Shown: positions 22,983 to 30,941 of the stretch, one piece after another
Position numbering within the stretch: position 1 is the first letter of the stretch
Layout: every line of letters begins with the position of its first letter
Assembly: GCA_900766925.1 (NCBI GenBank)
Contig: CAAFXG010000020.1
Span: 1-42,591, forward strand
Source of the DNA: Lachnospiraceae bacterium
GTDB taxonomy: Bacteria > Bacillota > Clostridia > Lachnospirales > Lachnospiraceae
Direction of reading: 5' to 3'
DNA: 42,591 bases
Notes under the pieces: generated by a model
Seen by the model: the letters and a program-made list of their open reading frames with translations, nothing else
The model's database searches: none
Told to the model about the DNA's origin: nothing
Program-made: the position numbers and the translations under genes

Positions 22983-24182
22983 TTACATTCCTTCTATCAA
23001 AACATCTACATCATTTCTTCCAAACTCGTACAGCATATTCCTTATTTCATCCATTGTAAAGCTGTCTGCATGTATTTCAACAACATCAAAAAGCTTGTCA
23101 ACATAACTACACCATTTTTCATATATTTTTACCATATCCTGCGGTGAAGGTTCCTTGCGCTTCTTCTGCTGTATATAGTTATGGTTACCTGATGTAAGTA
23201 TTTCCTTCATTGAAACCGCTCTGGGTTCAATACCATAGGCAATGTATCGGATTTCCTCGGTTCTGACCAAAGCACAATCATACATCTCTATCAACAAATC
23301 CTCGATACAATCCTTCGGTATATTGAAATAATGATAATACATTTCCGCAGTCTTATATGATGGTTTTTCAGCAACGTCAACTCTGTTATACCAATAAAAA
23401 TCATCGGTACTTGGCACTGTTGATTTACTTTGTGCCTTGCCGGAGCTCTTCCTCCTTGTACCATTATCCAATGCCTCGGCAACCCCAAACACAGGTAAAT
23501 GTCCGGTCTGACTCAACGCAGCCCCCAGAGCCATTGCCTCCTTAACAGACGCGTTCAAAGCTTCATTGGTAAGCTCAGGTGCAACTGTTTCCGGAGCAAA
23601 TGCAGAATCTATCAGCATATCGTCCTCGGATTCACCACTGAGTTGTTCTTCCGATATCGAAGCTTCGGATGTATCGTTATCAGATACATCTGTTGAACCC
23701 TCAAATGTATCTGATGTTTCTTCATCAACATTGCCCAACATATCATCTGTTATTGTTGGCAGCTTGGCGGTGTCCTCGTCATCCCCCATATCCAAAGGCG
23801 ATTCAGCCTCATCAACATCAGACTCCTCATCCTCCGACTCGTCAGAATTCTCTTCCAGAGTATTTACCTCTACATCATATGAAGCTTCCTCAGCATCATC
23901 AAAGGTATTCACATATTCCTCATCGGTGTCATCAACATCCAGAGTGTTAACAAATGCACTATCCTCCGGTATCTCTTCCGTTTCCGCCTCATCATCATTG
24001 TACTCTTCATCATACTCCAAAGCTTCTGTTGCATCATCCTCGTACTCCTCGTCAAGCTCTTCAGCGTCCTTGGATTTACTTGCAATCAGCGTAATTGTGA
24101 TAATGACCAATACCAGGAAGAAAGCCACAAGGGCAATTACATATATTAACGAAATCATCGAGCTGTTTACATTAATCATCAT
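22983..24182 (-). CDS. Membrane-anchored protein with a long acidic linker
   Basis: About 399 residues. One N-terminal membrane helix (residues 8-32, IYVIALVAFFLVLVIITITL), then about 170 residues dominated by Asp, Glu and Ser (many EEYED, DDTDEEY, DESEDEES stretches). A compact cytoplasm-like domain of about 190 residues follows with no recognised motif (contains FYWYNRVDVAEKP and DMVKIYEKWCSYVDKLFD). The start is uncertain: ATG 24182 has a GGGAG site 14 bases away, and TTG 24206 is the alternative. The architecture suggests a tethered adaptor with a flexible spacer. The family is not recognised. Confidence 0.7.
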   Translation of the reverse strand: MMINVNSSMISLIYVIALVAFFLVLVIITITLIASKSKDAEELDEEYEDDATEALEYDEEYNDDEAETEEIPEDSAFVNTLDVDDTDEEYVNTFDDAEEASYDVEVNTLEENSDESEDEESDVDEAESPLDMGDDEDTAKLPTITDDMLGNVDEETSDTFEGSTDVSDNDTSEASISEEQLSGESEDDMLIDSAFAPETVAPELTNEALNASVKEAMALGAALSQTGHLPVFGVAEALDNGTRRKSSGKAQSKSTVPSTDDFYWYNRVDVAEKPSYKTAEMYYHYFNIPKDCIEDLLIEMYDCALVRTEEIRYIAYGIEPRAVSMKEILTSGNHNYIQQKKRKEPSPQDMVKIYEKWCSYVDKLFDVVEIHADSFTMDEIRNMLYEFGRNDVDVLIEGM

Positions 24183-24244
24183 TGTACCGTTTTTCACTCC
24201 CAACAAATATCATATAGTTTCCAAAATTTTGTCCATTCTTATAT

Positions 24245-24273
24245 AGTATACTAAAAAAATCCTCATTAATCAA
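24245..24273 (-). promoter_or_regulatory. Promoter of the acidic membrane protein gene
   Basis: Minus strand TTGATT (24268-24273), 17-base spacer and TATACT (24245-24250), about 60 bases before the ATG. Confidence 0.55.
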
Positions 24274-24281
24274 CTCTTGTG

Positions 24282-24310
24282 TTGTAAATTGTAATTGACT
24301 TTGTTATAAT
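24282..24310 (+). promoter_or_regulatory. Promoter of gltX
   Basis: TTGTAA (24282-24287), 17-base spacer and a perfect TATAAT (24305-24310), about 35 bases before the ATG. The leader is too short for a T-box, so no tRNA-sensing riboswitch is present. Confidence 0.7.
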
Positions 24311-24344
24311 TTCAAAAGAGATTTATAGTAAAGGGAGAAAGAAA

Positions 24345-25793
24345 ATGTCAAAAGTCAGAACTCGTTTTGCTCCAAGTCCTACAGGAAGGATGCATGTGGG
24401 TAACCTGCGCACAGCACTTTATGCTTATTTGATTGCCAAGCATGAGGACGGAGATTTTATACTTAGAATAGAGGACACAGACCAGGAACGCGAGGTTGAG
24501 GGTGCAGTAGACATCATATACCGTACACTCCAAAAAACCGGTCTTATCCATGATGAGGGGCCTGATAAGGATGGTGGTGTAGGTCCATATATACAGAGTA
24601 TACGACAGAAGCAGGGCATATATCTTGAATATGCAAAAAAATTAATAGATAAAGGTGAAGCCTACTACTGCTTCTGTGACGAAGAGAGACTTGCAGGCCT
24701 TGTCACCGAGCTCGATGGGAAAACCATTTCCCGCTACGACAAGCATTGTCTTAACTTATCCAAGGAAGAGATTGAGGCAAACCTTGCAGCCGGTAAACCA
24801 TATGTTATAAGGCAAAATAATCCGCTTGAGGGTACAACAACCTTTAAGGACGAGCTGTATGGTGATATCACAGTTCCAAACGAAGAGCTTGATGATATGA
24901 TTCTCATCAAATCAGATGGTTTCCCAACATATAATTTTGCAAATGTTGTTGACGACCACTTGATGAATATTACACACGTTGTTCGTGGAAATGAATACCT
25001 TTCATCTTCACCTAAATACAACCGTCTTTACGAGGCTTTTGGATGGGAAGTACCGACATATATTCACTGCCCGTTAATCACTGACGAGGAACACAAGAAA
25101 TTAAGCAAAAGAAGTGGACATTCTTCATTCGAAGATTTACTTGAACAGGGTTTTTTGACCGAAGCAATTGTAAACTTTGTCGCCCTATTGGGTTGGAGTC
25201 CTACAGAGAACCGTGAGATATATTCCCTCGAGGAATTAGTTAAGGTATTTGATTACAGAAATATGTCCAAATCGCCGGCAGTGCTCGACATGACCAAGCT
25301 GAAATGGATGAATGGCGAATACATCAAGGCAATGGATGATGACAAGTTCTACGAAATGGCACTTCCTTACATCAAGGAAGTAATAACCAAGGATTACGAT
25401 TTTAAGAAAATCGCTGTCATGATTAAATCAAGAATTGAAGTATTTACAGATATACGTGAGCAAATTGATTTCTTTGAGGCTGTACCGGAGTACTCAATTG
25501 ATATGTATACTCACAAGAAAATGAAGACAAATGCTGAGAATTCCCTTGCACTTCTAACAGAGGTTCTCCCGATTCTTGAGGCTCAGGAAGCATTTGACAA
25601 CGACTCATTATTTGAAGCTTTAAAGAAATTCGGTGAGGAACATGAATACAAGACAGGCTTTATCATGTGGCCACTCAGGACTGCAGTATCAGGCAAGCAG
25701 GCTACACCTGGCGGAGCAACAGAGCTTATGTCAGTGCTCGGCAAGGATGAGACCATCGCAAGAATTAAGGCGGCTATTGAAAAGCTAAGCTAA
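24345..25793 (+). CDS. gltX: Glutamyl-tRNA synthetase
   Basis: 482 residues, class I synthetase, charging tRNA-Glu (and probably tRNA-Gln in a non-discriminating manner, as usual in Firmicutes). ATP-binding HIGH-type motif in RFAPSPTGRMHVGNLRTALY and KMSKS-type motif in EHKKLSKRSGHSSFE. GEAYYCFCDEERL and HVVRGNEYLSSSPKY are typical core stretches. The C-terminal alpha-helical cage recognises the anticodon. GGGAG precedes the ATG. Its stop codon is 33 bases from a giant palindromic element. Confidence 0.98.
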   Translation: MSKVRTRFAPSPTGRMHVGNLRTALYAYLIAKHEDGDFILRIEDTDQEREVEGAVDIIYRTLQKTGLIHDEGPDKDGGVGPYIQSIRQKQGIYLEYAKKLIDKGEAYYCFCDEERLAGLVTELDGKTISRYDKHCLNLSKEEIEANLAAGKPYVIRQNNPLEGTTTFKDELYGDITVPNEELDDMILIKSDGFPTYNFANVVDDHLMNITHVVRGNEYLSSSPKYNRLYEAFGWEVPTYIHCPLITDEEHKKLSKRSGHSSFEDLLEQGFLTEAIVNFVALLGWSPTENREIYSLEELVKVFDYRNMSKSPAVLDMTKLKWMNGEYIKAMDDDKFYEMALPYIKEVITKDYDFKKIAVMIKSRIEVFTDIREQIDFFEAVPEYSIDMYTHKKMKTNAENSLALLTEVLPILEAQEAFDNDSLFEALKKFGEEHEYKTGFIMWPLRTAVSGKQATPGGATELMSVLGKDETIARIKAAIEKLS

Positions 25794-25826
25794 TCTCAAG
25801 TTTTTTGGTTATTGAGATTACTTGGG

Positions 25827-26053
25827 GCTGTCGCATTAGCGATAAACAGGGGGTATCCCTTTATAAACCATATACGTGTACCGTTTGAATGACTTTGTTA
25901 TGCTATGGAGAAGAGACTTAAAATCATGGAAGCCTTTGCTGAACATGATTTTGATTTAAAAGGCTCTTCGCAATGTCCTGCATAACGGAATGAAAACAGT
26001 ACACGTATATGGTTTATAAAGGGATACCCCCTGTTTATCGCTAATTCGACAGC
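25827..26053. repeat. Giant palindromic element, copy A
   Basis: 227 bp. Outer arms of 55 bases (25827-25881 and 25999-26053) are complementary at 54 positions; they begin GCTGTCG and contain AGCGATAAACAGGGGG. The 117-base interior also folds imperfectly (GAAGAG...CTCTTC, ATCATG...CATGAT), leaving a terminal loop of about 15 bases, so the whole element can form one hairpin. It lies between the convergent stops of gltX and yfbR and fills most of the 306-base gene-free gap. Downstream on the plus side is T-rich (TCTATTTTATTT), suiting termination. Its core runs in the opposite direction to copy B. Confidence 0.9.
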
Positions 26054-26099
26054 TCTATTTTATTTCAGTAATATAAAAAATAAGTCATTTTCCAAACTA

Positions 26100-26687
26100 T
26101 CAGTTAAGCTCATCCAGTGTCTTAGAGAATGCCGGAAGAAACTCAATCACAAAATCCTTTACCTCCGGTAAGTTAGCGGAAAGCTCATTAATTGATGCCT
26201 GTATTGTTTCCTTGGCTTTTAGGAACTCTTTGTTACCCGTTTTTTCTTCTTCTGTACACTTGATTAGTGCAGACAGCTTATCAGCAGCCTTTACAAGCTT
26301 CCATTCATACTCGTAAGCCGGTGTCTTAAAAAATACATCCTTATATGCCTCCCTCAAATCCTCAGGAAGCTGTGACAAAAGCTTTTCATTTGCCTTTTCC
26401 TCAATATCCTTGAAGGCATCCTTAATACCCTTGTTATAATACTTAATCGGTGTAGGCATATCTCCCGTAATTATCTCGGAAGCATCATGATACATTCCTA
26501 TAAGCGCCGCCTTTTCGGAATCAAGCTTCTTTCCATGTCTCACATTTCCTATTACACATAATGCATGTGCAATCATGCTTACCTCCAGCGAATGCTCCGA
26601 AAGGTTTTCCGAAATTGTATTACGCATGAGTGCCCACCGCTCAATATATTTCATTCTTGCTATATTGGCATAAAAATTATATTCCAT
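26100..26687 (-). CDS. yfbR: HD-domain 5'-deoxynucleotidase, YfbR-like
   Basis: 195 residues. HD phosphohydrolase that dephosphorylates deoxyribonucleoside 5'-monophosphates. Metal site: His in LSEHSLEVSMIAHALC, His-Asp in GMYHDASEIITGDMPTPIKYY and Asp in VKAADKLSALIKC, all as in YfbR/YGK1-type proteins. GN.EF in KTGNKEFLKAKE is also conserved. The ATG overlaps the last base of the ftsH stop (TAATG), implying translational coupling with ftsH. Confidence 0.9.
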   Translation of the reverse strand: MEYNFYANIARMKYIERWALMRNTISENLSEHSLEVSMIAHALCVIGNVRHGKKLDSEKAALIGMYHDASEIITGDMPTPIKYYNKGIKDAFKDIEEKANEKLLSQLPEDLREAYKDVFFKTPAYEYEWKLVKAADKLSALIKCTEEEKTGNKEFLKAKETIQASINELSANLPEVKDFVIEFLPAFSKTLDELN

Positions 26688-28594
26688 TACAAAAGAACCT
26701 CCCCTGAGCGGTCTTCAAGCTTCACCTTCTGATACTTCTCGTAGAGCTTCATAAACTCCTTACCTGTAAGGTTTTCCTTCTCAATTAAAACAGCTGCAAT
26801 AGCATCCAGAGTATCGACATTCTTCTTAAGAAGCTTATAAGCCTTCTCATAGGCTGCTTTAATCATATTCTTTACCTCAGTATCAACCTTGGTTTCTGTT
26901 TCAGAGGAACAATTAAGCACTCTTCTTCTGTCAAGATATTCACCTGTAACTCCCTCAAGCTGAACCATCCCAAACTTATCTGACATTCCGTACATGGTAA
27001 TCATGGTTCTGGCAATGTTAGTAGCCTTTTCAATATCGTTTGAGGCTCCGTTTGTAACAGAATCAAACTTAAGCTCCTCAGCAGCCCTTCCCGCCAGCAG
27101 GGTAATGATTTCCTCCTCCATCTCCTGCTTAGTCTCAAGCTGCTTTTCTTCCTCAGGCACGTTCCATACAAATCCAAGCGCACCATCCGTTCTAGGAATA
27201 ATTGTTATCTTCTGAATAGGTACAGTATTCTTCTGTAATGCAGAAACAAGGGCATGTCCAACCTCGTGGAACGCAACTATCTTCTTTTCCTTAGGTGAGA
27301 GAAGCTTTGCCTTCTTTTCTTTACCAGCAAATACCACCTCAACGGAATCAAGCAAATCCTTCTGTGACACATATTCCCTGCCTTTGCGGACTGCGGTGAG
27401 CGCTGCCTCGTTGATAATATTTGCAAGGTCTGCACCGACTGCACCGGAGGTTGCAAGAGCAAGCTCCTTAAAGTCAACAGTCTCATCCATCTTAACATTC
27501 TTGGAATGAACCTTAAGCGTATCCACCCTGCCCTGTAAATCCGGCTTAGATACTATGATTCTTCTGTCAAAACGTCCTGGTCTGAGCAAAGCCTTATCCA
27601 AAACCTCAGGCCTGTTGGTTGCTGCTAAAACAACTATTCCCTTAGAGGTATCGAATCCGTCCATCTCTGACAAAAGCTGATTTAGCGTCTGCTCACGTTC
27701 CGAATCACCGCCTGAATGTCTTGTATCCCTGCTGCGTCCTATAGCATCAATCTCGTCTATAAAAATGATACACGGCGCCATTGAGCTTGCCTTCTTGAAC
27801 AAATCTCTCACTCTGGACGCACCGACACCAACATACATCTCAACAAATTCAGAACCTGAAAGTGAGAAAAACGGCACATTTGCCTCCCCCGCAACTGCCT
27901 TGGCAAGCAGGGTCTTACCGGTTCCCGGTGGACCTACAAGCAACGCACCCCTCGGAAGTTTTGCGCCTATCTGCAAATATTTGTCAGGCTTAGCAAGGAA
28001 ATCCACCATCTCAGTCAGCGACTCCTTTGCCTCCTCCTGTCCTGCTACGTCTGCAAATGTAACACCGGTTTCTTTCTCCACATACATTTTTGCGTTACTT
28101 TTGCCAACACCCATAAATCCGCTGCCCTTTGCGGCATTACGCATAATCAGCATGAAAAGAATATAAAGCACGAGCATCATGCCGCCATAGTATAAAATAC
28201 TGTTTATAACGGCATTTTTACCCTCATCTATCTCTTCGAACTCTACATTTGCCTTGGCAAGTCTGTCGACAATGTTATAGTCATCAGTTCTTATTACATA
28301 ATAAGATACCTTATAGGCAGAATTTGCATCCTGATTTACAGGTTCAAATTTAATTTCGTTATTATATATTTTTACATTTGCAACATTGCCTTCATCAAGC
28401 ATCTTTAAAAACTCACTATACGATATCTTTTCCTGTCCGGCAGACGAAATTCTGTCATAAACCTTCCAGAAAATCAATGTCAGAATAAGAGAAAGAATCA
28501 ATATAAAAAGTGTGGCAGATGGTTTCTTTTTGTTATTGCCACTATTATTTGAGTTGTTGTCTGAATTATTTTTGTTATTATCCTGATTATCCAT
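26687..28594 (-). CDS. ftsH: ATP-dependent zinc metalloprotease FtsH
   Basis: 635 residues from the ATG at 28594 (GGAG site). Asn/Asp/Lys-rich N-terminus, membrane helix (about residues 25-43), extracellular domain, second helix (about 137-155). The AAA domain has Walker A GPPGTGKT, Walker B IIFIDEIDAIG, the second region of homology ATNRPEVLDKALLRPGRFDR, and pore loop FVEMYVGVGASRVRDLF. The zinc protease domain has HEVGH and a downstream Asp. It degrades membrane and some soluble proteins. The C-terminus ends in acidic ERSGEVLL. Follows glyA with an 88-base gap containing a weak hairpin. Confidence 0.98.
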   Translation of the reverse strand: MDNQDNNKNNSDNNSNNSGNNKKKPSATLFILILSLILTLIFWKVYDRISSAGQEKISYSEFLKMLDEGNVANVKIYNNEIKFEPVNQDANSAYKVSYYVIRTDDYNIVDRLAKANVEFEEIDEGKNAVINSILYYGGMMLVLYILFMLIMRNAAKGSGFMGVGKSNAKMYVEKETGVTFADVAGQEEAKESLTEMVDFLAKPDKYLQIGAKLPRGALLVGPPGTGKTLLAKAVAGEANVPFFSLSGSEFVEMYVGVGASRVRDLFKKASSMAPCIIFIDEIDAIGRSRDTRHSGGDSEREQTLNQLLSEMDGFDTSKGIVVLAATNRPEVLDKALLRPGRFDRRIIVSKPDLQGRVDTLKVHSKNVKMDETVDFKELALATSGAVGADLANIINEAALTAVRKGREYVSQKDLLDSVEVVFAGKEKKAKLLSPKEKKIVAFHEVGHALVSALQKNTVPIQKITIIPRTDGALGFVWNVPEEEKQLETKQEMEEEIITLLAGRAAEELKFDSVTNGASNDIEKATNIARTMITMYGMSDKFGMVQLEGVTGEYLDRRRVLNCSSETETKVDTEVKNMIKAAYEKAYKLLKKNVDTLDAIAAVLIEKENLTGKEFMKLYEKYQKVKLEDRSGEVLL

Positions 28595-28614
28595 TCTAAT
28601 CTCCAATCACAAAA

Positions 28615-28658
28615 GGACTGTCACAAAATACTTCTTTTCTAATACCCTGCAACAGCCC
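28615..28658 (-). terminator. Weak terminator-like hairpin between glyA and ftsH
   Basis: Arms GGACTGTCACA (28615-28625) and TGCAACAGCCC (28648-28658) pair over 11 bases with three G-U pairs; a TTTT follows on the minus strand. Likely partial attenuation between glyA and ftsH. Confidence 0.4.
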
Positions 28659-28682
28659 ATTTATTTAAATTGTAATGCAATA

Positions 28683-29918
28683 TTATTTGTAAAGAGGATA
28701 CTTGTCTGTAATGCTCTTAACAAGCGCCATTGCCTTTTCACTATCCTTATCAATTACTGCTGCCTTAATAGCATCCGCAATTGTAATCATATCATTCTCG
28801 TCGGCACCTCTTGTTGTAATTGCAGGTGTTCCAAGTCTGATACCACTTGTTACAAATGGTGATTTCGGATCATTAGGTACTGTATTCTTATTAGCTGTAA
28901 TATGAACCGAATCAAGGAGCTTCTCAACCTCCTTACCTGTAAGGTCAAGATTCTGAAGATCTACCAGCATAAGGTGATTATCAGTTCCTCCTGAAACAAT
29001 GTTAAAGCCTCTTTCCATAAGTGCCTTTGCAAGTGTTGCAGCATTCTTAACGACTTGTGCCTGATATGCCTTGTATTCATCAGATAATGCTTCCTTAAGG
29101 CACACTGCCTTACCTGCTATAACATGCATCAAAGGTCCACCCTGGATTCCAGGGAATACAGCCTTGTTAAAGTTATATTTCTCATTTACCTCATTGCTTG
29201 ATAAAATCATACCGCCACGAGGTCCTCTTAATGTCTTATGTGTTGTTGTAGTAGTAACATGTGCATATGGAATAGGACTCTCATGTAAGCCTGCCGCAAC
29301 AAGACCTGCAATATGGGCCATATCTACCATCAGTACTGCACCAACCTCATCAGCAATTTCCCTGAATCTTTTAAAATCAATAGCTCTTGCATATGCTGAT
29401 GCACCCGCTACAATAAGCTTTGGCTTACATTCCTTAGCAATGGCAAGCACCTGGTCATAATCTATAAATCCATCATCATTTACGCCATATGGAACAACAT
29501 TAAAGTATTTACCTGACATATTAACAGGTGAACCATGTGTTAAATGTCCGCCATGTGCCAGATTCATTCCCATAAATGTATCTCCCGGCTCCATAATAGA
29601 GAAAAACACTGCCATATTAGCCTGGGCACCTGAATGTGGCTGTACATTTACATATTCACAGCCAAACAATTCCTTTGCACGCTCTCTTGCCAAATCCTCA
29701 ACTATATCCACATATTCACAACCGCCATAATATCTCTTGCCCGGATATCCCTCAGCATATTTGTTGGTAAGCGGACTTCCCATTGCTGCCATTACTGCCT
29801 TAGAAACAATATTCTCAGATGCAATAAGTTCAATATTGTCATTCTGTCTGTTAATTTCCTTGGTCATAGCCCCAGCTACTTCCGGGTCAAAATTTGCAAT
29901 CTCATCAAAACTGTACAT
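28683..29918 (-). CDS. glyA: Serine hydroxymethyltransferase
   Basis: 411 residues. PLP enzyme interconverting serine and glycine with transfer of a one-carbon unit to tetrahydrofolate. PLP Lys228 is in TTTTTHKTLRGPRGG. Other landmarks: ELIASENIVSKAV, NKYAEGYPGKRYYGGCEYV, VQPHSGAQANMAVF and VDMAHIAGLVAAG. Full length. It has a perfect-looking promoter (29978-30006) and a hairpin in its leader just before an ACGGAGG-type ribosome site. Confidence 0.98.
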   Translation of the reverse strand: MYSFDEIANFDPEVAGAMTKEINRQNDNIELIASENIVSKAVMAAMGSPLTNKYAEGYPGKRYYGGCEYVDIVEDLARERAKELFGCEYVNVQPHSGAQANMAVFFSIMEPGDTFMGMNLAHGGHLTHGSPVNMSGKYFNVVPYGVNDDGFIDYDQVLAIAKECKPKLIVAGASAYARAIDFKRFREIADEVGAVLMVDMAHIAGLVAAGLHESPIPYAHVTTTTTHKTLRGPRGGMILSSNEVNEKYNFNKAVFPGIQGGPLMHVIAGKAVCLKEALSDEYKAYQAQVVKNAATLAKALMERGFNIVSGGTDNHLMLVDLQNLDLTGKEVEKLLDSVHITANKNTVPNDPKSPFVTSGIRLGTPAITTRGADENDMITIADAIKAAVIDKDSEKAMALVKSITDKYPLYK

Positions 29919-29939
29919 TTCTATACCTCCGTATTAAAT

Positions 29940-29963
29940 CCGGGCGAGGAAGCTCTCCTCCGG
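29940..29963 (-). repeat. Hairpin in the glyA leader
   Basis: GC-rich inverted repeat (GAGGA/TCCTC core with flanking CCG/CGG) in the 5' untranslated region of glyA, ending about 10 bases before the ribosome binding site. It contains an internal GGAGGAG that mimics a Shine-Dalgarno sequence. A regulatory role is only possible; no known riboswitch class was recognised. Confidence 0.4.
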
Positions 29964-29977
29964 CCACATATAGTGTG

Positions 29978-30006
29978 ATTATCTCATATACATTTTTTAG
30001 TGTCAA
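29978..30006 (-). promoter_or_regulatory. Sigma-A-type promoter of glyA
   Basis: Minus strand perfect TTGACA (30001-30006), 17-base spacer and GATAAT (29978-29983), about 60 bases before the glyA ATG. Confidence 0.75.
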
Positions 30007-30047
30007 CAAACTTAACATATTTTACACATTTTATATGCATGCTTGTA

Positions 30048-30935
30048 TTAGTTTTCAGCATCTTCCCTCTTCTTAAACTTCAAAGACCTGATATCCGCCT
30101 GAGTGCCTATGAATTCAGTCATGTAATAATTTATCTCAGCTCCATATAAAATTATATTCATTCCGATATAGAGCCAGATTATTATTAATATAATCGAGGT
30201 AAGACTTCCATACATGTGTGAATCTCTGGCCGCATAACGAATATATACACTAAATCCCTTGGTCATAAGCATCCATATAAGTGCCGCCGCAGCCGCCCCT
30301 GTAGCCTCATGTCTTACCTTACCCTTCCTTCCCGGCAACTGATAATACACTGCTAAAAGCATGAAAAACAAAATCAGAAATGTAAATGCATTTTTTAGAC
30401 TGAGTATCAGAATAGTTGCATTGAAAAGTGAAGGCCACTTATTAATAATGCTTCCGGCAATCTGTGTACCAAAAACCTGTATTACTATAATAACCACGCA
30501 CATAAGCATAAAAATAAGCGTGTACCACGCACTAAATAACCTGGTGACGAAATAATTTTTGGTATTCTCAACCTTGTATATTTTGTTAAGCCCGTATGTC
30601 AGTGCCAAAAAACCCTTTGCTGCGGACCAAAGACTGACAACTGCAGTAATTATCGTGAAAGAATTACTGGAATATATCATATCATCTATTATACCTTCAA
30701 TGTATGGTTCAAATGCATTGGGTACCACCTGGAATAAATATGTCATGACGTTTGTCTGTACGAATGACAACTTAGACATAATCATAATCAGCATAAGCAC
30801 AAAAGGAAAAAAAGAAAGCAACACAAAGAAGGTAGTCTGTGCAGCATATGCAGACAGACTATCCTCTGATGCTTTCTTTCCAAATTTTAAGATAAAATTA
30901 AATGCTTTTTTTACCATGTCCCCGTTTTCCAACAA
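30048..30935 (-). CDS. YihY/BrkB-family inner membrane protein
   Basis: About 295 residues with six predicted membrane helices. The family signature is visible near the start (SLSAYAAQTTFFVLLSFFPF) and in the middle (AVVSLWSAAKGFLALTYGLN). The C-terminal SLTSIILIIIWLYIGMNIIL, then YGAEIN, is also typical. Once called ribonuclease BN by error; the true function is unknown, possibly a transporter. The start is uncertain: TTG 30935 or ATG 30917. It begins seven bases after the SpoIID-type gene stop and is probably translated from the same mRNA. Confidence 0.9.
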   Translation of the reverse strand: MLENGDMVKKAFNFILKFGKKASEDSLSAYAAQTTFFVLLSFFPFVLMLIMIMSKLSFVQTNVMTYLFQVVPNAFEPYIEGIIDDMIYSSNSFTIITAVVSLWSAAKGFLALTYGLNKIYKVENTKNYFVTRLFSAWYTLIFMLMCVVIIVIQVFGTQIAGSIINKWPSLFNATILILSLKNAFTFLILFFMLLAVYYQLPGRKGKVRHEATGAAAAALIWMLMTKGFSVYIRYAARDSHMYGSLTSIILIIIWLYIGMNIILYGAEINYYMTEFIGTQADIRSLKFKKREDAEN

Positions 30936-30941
30936 TCCCCA

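Noticed and set aside
23566..24246. 226-codon Ser-rich plus-strand ORF
   Set aside because: It mirrors the Asp/Glu-rich spacer of the minus-strand membrane protein (GAN/GAR codons read as Ser/Leu on the other strand).
24182..24345. T-box riboswitch upstream of gltX
   Set aside because: The leader between the promoter and the ATG is only about 30 bases, with no room for the conserved T-box structure.
25913..25980. Small ORF in the palindrome core (contains MEAFAEHDFDLKGSSQCPA)
   Set aside because: A one-base length change in the A-run in copies B and C breaks the upstream frame and the endings differ, so coding is not conserved; pairing of the arms explains the sequence better.
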